From the NCBI GenBank assembly GCA_003152595.1, contig PMAM01000112.1, positions 17,289 through 30,946 on the forward strand: DNA of 13,658 nt. Reading direction: 5' to 3'. The translations under genes and the position numbers were made by a program. This DNA is from Acidobacterium sp. (GTDB lineage: Bacteria > Acidobacteriota > Terriglobia > Terriglobales > Acidobacteriaceae). The notes below the pieces were generated by a model. The model was not told the origin of the DNA. It was given only the letters and a program-made list of their open reading frames with translations, and made no database searches. Shown one piece after another: positions 6,373 to 12,953 of the stretch (its first letter is position 1; every line of letters begins with the position of its first letter).

Positions 6373-7161
6373 GTGATCCGTGTCGAAAATCTCACCAAAA
6401 CATTTGGCGAATTCACCGCAGTCAAAGACATCACCTTCGAGGTGGACTCCGGGGAGGTCTTCGCCTTCCTCGGGCCCAACGGAGCGGGCAAAACCACGAC
6501 CATCAAGATGCTCACCACCCTTCTGCGTCCAACCGCAGGGCGCATCCATCTCGATGGATTCGATCCCTGGGTGAAGCAGCGCGAGGCGCGGCAATGCTTT
6601 GGCATCGTGTTTCAGGATCCGAGTCTCGACGGCGAGCAGACCGCGTACGAAAACATGGAGCTGCACGGCATCCTCTATCACGTGCCGCACAAGGTGCGCG
6701 TGGAGCGGATCGAGCAGTTGCTCAAGCTCTTTGAGCTCTGGGAGCGCCGCAAGGATCTCGTGAAGACCTTCTCCGGCGGCATGAAGCGGCGGCTCGAAAT
6801 TGCGCGCGGCTTCCTGCACACGCCGAAAATTCTCTTCCTCGATGAGCCCACGCTGGGCCTCGATCCTCAGAGCCGCAATCAGCTCTGGACCCACGTCAAG
6901 GGGCTGAATGAGCGCGAGAACACCACGGTCTTCCTCACCACGCATTACATGGACGAGGCCGATCGCGTGGCGCACCGCATCGCGGTCATGGACCACGGTG
7001 CGATTGTGGCCATCGGAACCTCGGCCGAGCTCAAAGCGAAGACCAACACCGACTCCCTGGAAAATGCCTTCCTCGCGCTGACCGGTTCTTCCCTGCGCGA
7101 CGAGGGCGCCAACTCCACGGATGCCATGCGGCGGTTTGCGCAGATGTGGCAAAAGCGATAA
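6373..7161 (+). CDS. ABC transporter ATP-binding protein (DrrA/ABC-2 exporter type)
   Basis: This is the 262-residue nucleotide-binding subunit of an ABC-2 exporter, acting as a dimer on the cytoplasmic side of the permease encoded next. All key motifs are intact: Walker A GPNGAGKTT (34-42, K40), Q-loop Gln at 81 in VFQDPSLD, signature FSGGMKRR (133-140), Walker B ILFLDEPT with E158, and the switch His at 191 in LTTHYMDEADR. The C-terminal ENAFLALTG element is typical of DrrA-like subunits. The initiation codon is GTG with a good Shine-Dalgarno. The gene begins 134 bp after the lipoprotein gene, in which I see no convincing terminator, and its stop is 34 bp before the permease start. Substrate (drug, lipid, polysaccharide or peptide) cannot be read from sequence. 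Confidence 0.95.
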   Translation: MIRVENLTKTFGEFTAVKDITFEVDSGEVFAFLGPNGAGKTTTIKMLTTLLRPTAGRIHLDGFDPWVKQREARQCFGIVFQDPSLDGEQTAYENMELHGILYHVPHKVRVERIEQLLKLFELWERRKDLVKTFSGGMKRRLEIARGFLHTPKILFLDEPTLGLDPQSRNQLWTHVKGLNERENTTVFLTTHYMDEADRVAHRIAVMDHGAIVAIGTSAELKAKTNTDSLENAFLALTGSSLRDEGANSTDAMRRFAQMWQKR

Positions 7162-7183
7162 GCAAGCGGCAGCACAGGCCGCT

Positions 7184-7189
7184 AAGGAG
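7184..7189 (+). promoter_or_regulatory. Shine-Dalgarno (AAGGAG) of the ABC permease gene
   Basis: AAGGAG lies 6 nt before the ATG at 7196. It selects that codon over the earlier in-frame start at 7121, which would overlap the ATPase gene and add 25 non-membrane residues. Confidence 0.8.
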
Positions 7190-7195
7190 AAAAAC

Positions 7196-7981
7196 ATGGG
7201 CGCGATTTACATCATGTGGCTGCGCGAGCTGAAACGCTATTTCCGCTCCAAGGCGCAGATCATCGTATCCCTGGGCCAGCCGACGCTCTACCTGCTGGCG
7301 CTGGGATTCGGCTTCGGCCCCGTCTTTGCGAAAGCCGGCGCCGGCAACTACATCCAGTTCATCGCGCCCGGCGTCATCGGCATGACCGTCCTGTTCAGCT
7401 CCATCTTCTCCGGCATGGCCATGCTCTGGGATCGCCAGTTCGGCTTCCTCAAAGAAACCCTGGTGGCGCCGGTGCCGCGCATCCAGATCATCTTCGGCCG
7501 CACCCTCGGCGGCGCAACCGTGGCCAGCCTCCAGGGGCTGCTCATGCTCATCGTGTGCCTCATCGCAGGCTTCCGGCCGCTGCACCAGAACGGAGCGGGC
7601 CACAACTGGCTCGCGCTTCCTGCCGCGGGCATCTTCATCGGCATGATCGCCCTGGTCTTCGCCGCGCTGGGCTCCTCGATCGGATCGACGATCAAAGACA
7701 TGCAGGGCTTCCAGATGCTCATGAATTTCCTGGTCATGCCCCTCTTCTTCCTCTCCGGAGCCCTCTTTCCGCTGAAGAACCTCGGCCGAGTCCTCACCTG
7801 GATCACCCATCTGGATCCCCTGGCCTACGGCATCGACGGCCTTCGCGGCGTCCTGATCGGCAACTGGCAATTCAGCTTCAACTGGCAGTTCAATTTCATG
7901 CTCGATCTGTGCATCCTCGCTGCCCTGGCAGCCATTTTTCTCGGCACCAGCGCCTGGCTTTTCTCGCGGATTGAGGTGTAA
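7196..7981 (+). CDS. ABC-2 type transporter permease
   Basis: This 261-residue integral membrane subunit pairs with the upstream ATPase. It shows six predicted membrane helices at about 22-40, 57-77, 105-126, 140-160, 174-192 and 237-256, the standard ABC-2 topology. The cytoplasmic loop MLWDRQFGFLKETLVAPV (76-93) is the usual coupling region of DrrB-like permeases. FLSGALFPL and DPLAYGIDGLRGVL are further family elements. The start was set by a strong Shine-Dalgarno. The length is normal and the frame intact. Export rather than import is inferred from the ABC-2 class and from the absence of a substrate-binding protein gene. Confidence 0.94.
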   Translation: MGAIYIMWLRELKRYFRSKAQIIVSLGQPTLYLLALGFGFGPVFAKAGAGNYIQFIAPGVIGMTVLFSSIFSGMAMLWDRQFGFLKETLVAPVPRIQIIFGRTLGGATVASLQGLLMLIVCLIAGFRPLHQNGAGHNWLALPAAGIFIGMIALVFAALGSSIGSTIKDMQGFQMLMNFLVMPLFFLSGALFPLKNLGRVLTWITHLDPLAYGIDGLRGVLIGNWQFSFNWQFNFMLDLCILAALAAIFLGTSAWLFSRIEV

Positions 7982-8042
7982 CGATGCAGGTTCTCCCCAC
8001 TCCCCGTGCAACCCCACGCCAGATTCCTGCTTCTGGTAACGT

Positions 8043-8048
8043 GATAGT
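8043..8048 (+). promoter_or_regulatory. Candidate -10 box (GATAGT) for a leaderless exbB transcript
   Basis: GATAGT matches the -10 consensus at 4 of 6 positions and ends exactly 6 bp before the ATG at 8055, the same geometry as TACAAT before lpxD. No Shine-Dalgarno is seen before this ATG. No -35 is clear. The alternative is read-through from the ABC permease gene, which ends 73 bp upstream. Confidence 0.35.
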
Positions 8049-8054
8049 CAGACG

Positions 8055-8819
8055 ATGATAAGTCTCCTCTCCGCGTTGCTTCTTTTTCAGGATACGAACC
8101 CCGTCGCGCCTCCCACCAACAGCGGCAGCGCGATTCTGGAGATGATCCAGAACAGCGGCGTGATCGCCATGACGGTGCTCGGCGTCCTGCTGGTGGCGAG
8201 TCTCTTTTCCTGGGCCATCATTCTTGGCAAGTGGGTGGCGTTCCGTCGCGCCCGCGCGCAGAGCCACCGCTTCCTCCGCGCCTTCCGCAAGGCGAACCGC
8301 CTGCAGGAAATCGCAACCGTAAGCGAGCAGTTCAAGCCCAGTCCGCTGGTCAACGTCTTCGACGAGGTCTACGAGACCTACCGGCGGCAGACCGGCGGAT
8401 TTGGCCCCCCGCGCAACATCACGGCGCTCGAGCGCGCCGGCCAGACCGCCGCCAGCGAGTCCCTCACCGCCATGGAGCAGCGGCTCACCTGGCTCGCCAG
8501 CATCGGTTCCATTGCCCCCTTTGTCGGACTCTTCGGAACCGTCATGGGCATCGTCGATGCCTTCCACGGTCTTGGCACCGAAGGCACCGCCACGCTGCGC
8601 GCCGTGGCCCCAGGCGTATCCGAAGCACTCATCACCACCGCCGCCGGTCTGCTGGTCGCCATTCCGGCGGTCGTCGCCTACAACCAGTTCACCGCCCGCT
8701 GCCGCGACTTCGCCGCACGCATGGATGACTTTGCCCGCGAGCTGCTCAACAGCATGGAAGAAGCCGCCCTGGCCCCGGGTCAGGATCCAGGGGAGGCCGG
8801 CCGTGGCCTTCACAAGTAG
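8055..8819 (+). CDS. ExbB/TolQ/MotA-family proton channel protein
   Basis: This inner-membrane subunit of a proton-motive-force-driven ExbB-ExbD (or TolQ-TolR) motor powers TonB-dependent outer-membrane transport or envelope constriction. It has 254 residues. A short hydrophobic N-terminus precedes an acidic/Pro-rich periplasmic stretch. TM1 is at about 36-57, a long cytoplasmic loop at 60-145, and TM2 at 148-168 in the conserved GSIAPFVGLFGTVMGIVDAF. TM3 is at about 187-209 in APGVSEALITTAAGLLVAIP, with a cytoplasmic C-terminal helix. Both conserved pore blocks are intact. Its 3' end overlaps the ExbD gene by 17 nt in another frame. No tonB, tolA, tolB or pal gene is present in the window, so ExbB versus TolQ cannot be settled by context. 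I favour ExbB/TolQ-like over a flagellar MotA. Confidence 0.93.
   Translation: MISLLSALLLFQDTNPVAPPTNSGSAILEMIQNSGVIAMTVLGVLLVASLFSWAIILGKWVAFRRARAQSHRFLRAFRKANRLQEIATVSEQFKPSPLVNVFDEVYETYRRQTGGFGPPRNITALERAGQTAASESLTAMEQRLTWLASIGSIAPFVGLFGTVMGIVDAFHGLGTEGTATLRAVAPGVSEALITTAAGLLVAIPAVVAYNQFTARCRDFAARMDDFARELLNSMEEAALAPGQDPGEAGRGLHK
8790..8796 (+). promoter_or_regulatory. Shine-Dalgarno (GGGGAGG) fixing the GTG start of exbD
   Basis: GGGGAGG lies inside the end of exbB, 6 nt before GTG at 8803. It fixes the start of a gene whose open frame extends far upstream to 8401 without a stop. Confidence 0.8.
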
Positions 8820-9228
8820 AGGCGGCCACACCCAAACCGCGCTGGCGGAGATCAACATCACGCCGCTCGTCGACGTGGTTCTCGTGTTGCTGGTGATCTT
8901 CATGCTCACCGCGCCGGTGCTGCAGTCGGGCATCCAGGTCAACGTGCCCAAAACCAAAACCGTGCGCGAAATCACCGAACAGCGCATGGTCCTCACCATC
9001 GATAAGGACCAGCAGGTCTTCCTCAACGACAAGCTCGTCAACCTGAACGATCTGCCGAATATTCTGCGCGCGCAGAGTTCCGACACCTCGAAGCAGGTGA
9101 TCTACCTGCGCGCCGATCAGGCCGTCTCCTTCGGCGCCTTCGCCACGCTCATGGACGCCGTGAAACAGGCGGGCATCACAAACGTGAGCATCGTCACGAC
9201 ACCAGCCGAGAACGCAAAGACGAAGTAG
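8803..9228 (+). CDS. ExbD/TolR family protein
   Basis: This is the 141-residue partner of the ExbB-like protein, with a single N-terminal membrane helix and a periplasmic domain. The diagnostic block AEINITPLVDVVLVLLVIFM (15-34) includes the essential membrane Asp at 24, which carries the proton. A periplasmic domain of about 100 residues follows (VLTIDKDQQVFLNDKLVNLNDL, then VIYLRADQAVSFG), ending in a Lys-rich tail. The frame is open from 8401, but that upstream part is an overlap with exbB. I chose GTG 8803 because a strong Shine-Dalgarno precedes it and it gives the family's normal length. Overlap of 17 nt with exbB indicates translational coupling. The stop lies only 10 nt from the stop of the convergent M20 gene. 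Confidence 0.93.
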   Translation: MAFTSRGGHTQTALAEINITPLVDVVLVLLVIFMLTAPVLQSGIQVNVPKTKTVREITEQRMVLTIDKDQQVFLNDKLVNLNDLPNILRAQSSDTSKQVIYLRADQAVSFGAFATLMDAVKQAGITNVSIVTTPAENAKTK

Positions 9229-9238
9229 CTCTCCAGCC

Positions 9239-10684
9239 TCACTCGCCCCCAGCGATCGTCTTCACGTAGTCGTACCAGAACTGCACGCCTTTCCAGTACG
9301 ACCCCTCCGGCAGCCGCTCATCCTTGCCGTGGGCGCGGACGTCGCTCGTCTCCAGTTCGATCGCCGACCAGTTGTAAGTCGGGATATCCGCCGCGTTCGT
9401 ATAAATGCTGTCCGAAGCTCCGTCAGCCATATCGGCTACGACCGGCGTGCCGGGCCAGTACGCCGCCACCAGCTTCTCCAGCGGCTTCATCGCTTCCGGC
9501 TGCAGCGCCACCGGCGGCAGGGCTTTCGCTTCCGGAGCTGTGGCGTAGATCTTGCCTCCCTCGTCGACATAGTTCACCGTGATCTTCGAATCGTTGACGA
9601 TCCGGATCAGGTCCTGGCGCACCTCTTCCCGCGAGTGCCCCGGCAGAATTCTGCAGTTCACATTTGCCTGGGCCATCTGCGGCAGCGCGTTGTTGGCGTG
9701 ACCGGCCAGCAGCCGCGTCGCCACGCAGGTGGTGTGCATCGTTGAGTTCCACTCCGGCGATTTCGAGAGTCGAGCGATCGCGGCCGCATCGGGCGGCGTC
9801 GCCAGCATCGCCCGCATGTCAGCCGCAGCCTGCGCCGGCTCCAGCGTGGCCAGCTTCTCAAAATAGCTGCGCGTGATGGCATTCAGCTCGAAGGGGAAGC
9901 TGTAGTTCTGCAGACGCTGCAAAGCATCGGCGATGTGATAAATGGCGTTGTCCGGCACCGGCAGCGAACTGTGCCCTCCGGGGTTCGTGGTCACCAGCTG
10001 AAAGTCCGCGTACAGTTTCTCGCTCGCGTCCACATCGGCCGAAACGGCCTTACCATTCTGCAACTCGACGCCGCCCCCGTCAGGATTGAAAGCGAAAGCG
10101 GCCTTCACCAGCTCCGGCTGATTCTTCAGCAGCCAGTCCACGCCGTTCGATTTGCCGCCCTCCTCGTCCGCGGTCAGCGCGAGAATCAGATCGCGATCCG
10201 GCTTGAAACCCTCCTTGTGCAGCCGCAAAAACGTCGTCACCAGGATTGCATCGTTCTCCTTCATGTCCTGCGTGCCGCGTCCGTAATAGTAGCCTTCCTT
10301 TTCAACAAACTGGAACGGATCGGTAGTCCAGTCTTCGCGCCGCGCCTCCACCACGTCTTCATGACCGATGAAAAGAATCGCCGGGTGCGCCCCCGTGCCG
10401 CGATAACGGACGACCAGGTTCTCCTTGCGGTCATTCGGGCCGCCGAGATAGATGTCTTCGGCGGGAAAGCCCGCGTCGAGAAAACGCTGCTGCATCGCTT
10501 TCGACGCGGCGGTGACGCTGCCGACCGAGTCCGTGGTGTTGATCTCGATGAGCTGCTTAAAAATGCCCAGCGCAAGCTCTTTCGTGGCGGCATCCGGCGG
10601 CGTGTACGTGGGTGCTGGCTGCGCGAACACGAAGGATGCTCCGATTGTGGCGGTCGCAACCAGCGCTGCGAAACGGTTACGCAT
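9239..10684 (-). CDS. Exported M20-family metallopeptidase (carboxypeptidase/deacylase type)
   Basis: This dizinc peptidase or amidohydrolase probably releases amino acids from peptides or N-acyl amino acids in the periplasm or outside. From this ATG it has 481 residues. A signal peptide of about 22 residues ends at SFVFAQ before PAPTYTPPD. Expected residues are in place: H108 and D110 in GHEDVV, D140 in GRGTQDMK, E174/E175 in ADEEGG, D202 in NPDGG and H452 in AHGKDE. The lid/dimerisation domain includes the NPGGHSSLP loop (H238). The start was chosen because AGGAG (10694-10698, leftward) lies 9 nt upstream and the signal peptide begins there; an upstream in-frame TTG at 10717 would spoil it. 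It is divergent from the GH20 gene with a 133-bp spacer and convergent with exbD. Exact substrate is not determinable. Confidence 0.93.
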   Translation of the reverse strand: MRNRFAALVATATIGASFVFAQPAPTYTPPDAATKELALGIFKQLIEINTTDSVGSVTAASKAMQQRFLDAGFPAEDIYLGGPNDRKENLVVRYRGTGAHPAILFIGHEDVVEARREDWTTDPFQFVEKEGYYYGRGTQDMKENDAILVTTFLRLHKEGFKPDRDLILALTADEEGGKSNGVDWLLKNQPELVKAAFAFNPDGGGVELQNGKAVSADVDASEKLYADFQLVTTNPGGHSSLPVPDNAIYHIADALQRLQNYSFPFELNAITRSYFEKLATLEPAQAAADMRAMLATPPDAAAIARLSKSPEWNSTMHTTCVATRLLAGHANNALPQMAQANVNCRILPGHSREEVRQDLIRIVNDSKITVNYVDEGGKIYATAPEAKALPPVALQPEAMKPLEKLVAAYWPGTPVVADMADGASDSIYTNAADIPTYNWSAIELETSDVRAHGKDERLPEGSYWKGVQFWYDYVKTIAGGE

Positions 10685-10817
10685 GAGGCGGGGCTCCTGG
10701 TAGAAATGAAGAAACAAGGTAACAGATTGCCTCCGGGTTCATGGCGCATCTTTTCCGCGCTGGCGTTGCCACAGAGCTTTTGCGTAAGCTGATCGCGGAC
10801 TCTTGTGAGGGAAAAGA

Positions 10818-12881
10818 ATGCGAGTGGGTGCCTGGCGGTGGTGGATGGGATCGACGGTTACAGCAGCAATGATGGCGGCAGCCGCGCTGGCACAGCCGGG
10901 CGCAACCACCCAGCTCGAATTCGTGAACACCCTCATGCCGCAACCAGCCCAGCTCACCATCGGGGAGGGATGGCTGCCCGTCGCGCCTGGATTCTCCGTC
11001 GGCTTCGACAGGACGCACGATGAGCGCCTCGAGACAGCCGTGCAACGGGACCTGCGCCGTCTGGAAAATCAGACAGGCGTGATGATCCAGGACGCAGCGC
11101 CAGGTGCCGCAGCTACGCTCACGATCTCCGTCGACGGCCCAGGCGAAGCGGTGCAGGGCGTCGACGAAGACGAGTCCTGCACGCTGGACATCACGCCGCA
11201 ACATGCGCTTCTGCACGCGGCCACCGACGTCGGCGCGATCCGCGGCCTCGAGACCCTCCTCCAGCTGATCCAGGCAGACACGCGCGGATTCTGGCTGCCG
11301 GCCGTTTCCATCCAGGATGCGCCCCGCTTCCGCTGGCGCGGCCTCATGATCGACGTCGGCCGCCACTTCGAGCCGGTGAGCGTAATCGAGCGAACACTCG
11401 ACGGCATGGCAGAAGTCAAGATGAATGTCTTCCACTGGCATCTGACCGACGATCAGGGCTTCCGCATCGAGAGCAAGCTCTATCCCAGGCTGACCGGGAT
11501 GGGCTCCGACGGCCAGTACTACACGCAGGACCAGGCCAGGGAAGTCGTCGCCTACGCTCGCGCGCGTGGCATCCGCGTCGTGCCGGAGTTCGATATCCCC
11601 GGCCACACCACATCGTGGATGGTCGGCTATCCCGATCTGGCCAGCGCACCCGGACCCTTCTCCATCGAGCGCAGGTTCGGCGTCTTCGATCCCGTGATGG
11701 ATCCCACCCGCGAGAGCACCTGGGAGTTCCTCGACAAATTCATTGGCGAGATGGCCGAAATTTTTCCCGATGCGTTTATGCATATCGGCGGCGACGAGAA
11801 CAACGGCGTCGAATGGCAGCACAACGCAAAGATCCAGGCCTTCGCCGCCGCACACGACCTGCACGGTACGGCTGCCATCCAGGCGTATTTTAATCAGCGA
11901 CTGTTACCCATTCTCACGAAGCACGGCAAGAAAATGATCGGCTGGGACGAAGTCCTGACGCCGGACCTCCCGAAAGACGTCGTCGTCCAGTCCTGGCGCG
12001 GATTCGACTCCCTCGCGGCGGGCGCCAAGCAGGGATACAGCGGCATTCTGTCCGCCGGCTACTACCTCGACCACATGGACCCGGCATCGGCCCATTACCG
12101 CGTCGACCCCCTGCCCGCCAACAGCGGTCTCACGCCCGAGCAGGCCTCCCGCATCCTGGGCGGCGAGGCCTGCATGTGGAGTGAGTCCGTATCGCCGCGC
12201 ACCATCGACTCCCGCATCTGGCCCCGCACCGCGGCCATCGCCGAACGCCTCTGGTCGCCGCGCACCGTCACCAGCGAGGATGACATGTACCGGCGCCTTG
12301 CGGTGGAATCGCTGCGCCTGGAGGCGCTCGGCCTCACTCACATCTCGCAGGAGTCGGCAAGCCTGCGCGCACTCGCCGGCACACCGGACATCGACACGCT
12401 GCGGCCGCTGATGGCCGTGCTCGAGCCTGTGGACTTCGACACCCGTTCCAAATGGTCCCAACACCACGGCGTCACCACGCTCTCGCCGCTCGACAATCTG
12501 GTCGACGCGTTGCCGCCCGATCCCCCGTCGCAGCACGACTTCGGCGACCTCATGAGCACGTATCTCCAGGACCCGATCGATCACCCGGAGATCGAGGCAG
12601 CCCTGCAGGAGACCTTCCGCTCCTGGTCCGCGGACCCGCGCCGGATGGAACTGCTGTCCACGTCACCGCAGCTCGCCGAGGCTCTCCCCCGCGCACAGCA
12701 ACTGGCGGAAATGGGCACGATGGGCCTGGAGGCGCTGTCGTATTTGTCATCGGGTGTGCAGCCGCCGCCGGGATGGAAGGCGCAGAAACTGGCCATCCTG
12801 GACGAAGCGCAAAAGCCCGTCGCCCTGACGCGCTTCACAATTCTGCCCGCAATGCGTGCGCTCGTGAACGAAGTGCGGTGA
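10818..12881 (+). CDS. Exported GH20 beta-N-acetylhexosaminidase
   Basis: This enzyme removes terminal beta-linked GlcNAc or GalNAc from chitin fragments, glycans or peptidoglycan-derived sugars by substrate-assisted catalysis. Its 687 residues begin with a signal peptide (cleavage probably after AALAQ, residue 26). A GH20b-like N-terminal domain (about 38-165) precedes the catalytic TIM barrel (about 170-480). The barrel holds RWRGLMIDVGRHF, FHWHLTDDQGFR, VVPEFDIPGHT and the catalytic Asp-Glu pair D326-E327 in HIGGDEN. WDEVL and GGEACMWSE near 376-456 are the usual substrate-lining segments. About 200 more residues follow the barrel; they are helical-looking and I do not recognise them. GAGGGA (10807-10812) is 5 nt before the ATG. 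It is divergent from the exported M20 gene, so a shared degradative role is possible but inferred. Confidence 0.95.
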   Translation: MRVGAWRWWMGSTVTAAMMAAAALAQPGATTQLEFVNTLMPQPAQLTIGEGWLPVAPGFSVGFDRTHDERLETAVQRDLRRLENQTGVMIQDAAPGAAATLTISVDGPGEAVQGVDEDESCTLDITPQHALLHAATDVGAIRGLETLLQLIQADTRGFWLPAVSIQDAPRFRWRGLMIDVGRHFEPVSVIERTLDGMAEVKMNVFHWHLTDDQGFRIESKLYPRLTGMGSDGQYYTQDQAREVVAYARARGIRVVPEFDIPGHTTSWMVGYPDLASAPGPFSIERRFGVFDPVMDPTRESTWEFLDKFIGEMAEIFPDAFMHIGGDENNGVEWQHNAKIQAFAAAHDLHGTAAIQAYFNQRLLPILTKHGKKMIGWDEVLTPDLPKDVVVQSWRGFDSLAAGAKQGYSGILSAGYYLDHMDPASAHYRVDPLPANSGLTPEQASRILGGEACMWSESVSPRTIDSRIWPRTAAIAERLWSPRTVTSEDDMYRRLAVESLRLEALGLTHISQESASLRALAGTPDIDTLRPLMAVLEPVDFDTRSKWSQHHGVTTLSPLDNLVDALPPDPPSQHDFGDLMSTYLQDPIDHPEIEAALQETFRSWSADPRRMELLSTSPQLAEALPRAQQLAEMGTMGLEALSYLSSGVQPPPGWKAQKLAILDEAQKPVALTRFTILPAMRALVNEVR

Positions 12882-12922
12882 TGATTGCCAAATAGCGCCC
12901 TATAAGCGAAAACCGGCTTTCT

Positions 12923-12950
12923 ATTCCCTATTGGCTATTCCCAATTCCCT
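12923..12950. repeat. Degenerate 7-bp tandem repeat (ATTCCCT units) at a convergent gene junction
   Basis: Four consecutive heptamers read ATTCCCT, ATTGGCT, ATTCCCA and ATTCCCT. They are followed by GCC and then the leftward mnmA stop codon (12954-12956). This is the same unit and the same position relative to convergent genes as the array at 5046-5080. Read leftward, both contain GCAGGGA, two or three variable bases, then GGGAATAG. Function is unknown. Confidence 0.75.
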
Positions 12951-12953
12951 GCC

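Noticed and set aside
7031..9086. Two long leftward open frames opposite the ABC permease and exbBD
   Set aside because: Antisense shadows; Glu/Asp/His-rich in one and a mixed, domain-free sequence in the other, while the rightward genes carry intact family motifs.
10685..10717. Upstream TTG start (10717) for the M20 gene
   Set aside because: It would put 11 residues before a clean signal peptide, and AGGAG is placed correctly for the ATG at 10684.
10685..10817. Divergent promoters between the M20 and GH20 genes
   Set aside because: No -35/-10 pair with acceptable match and spacing was found on either strand; a promoter must exist but I cannot place it.
10677..11864. 395-codon leftward open frame opposite the GH20 N-terminal half
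   Set aside because: Shadow of a clear GH20 gene; it would also overlap the start of the M20 gene.
12904..12922. Hairpin after the GH20 stop codon as a terminator
   Set aside because: The inverted repeat is short and interrupted by a mismatch, and no U-tract follows in either direction.
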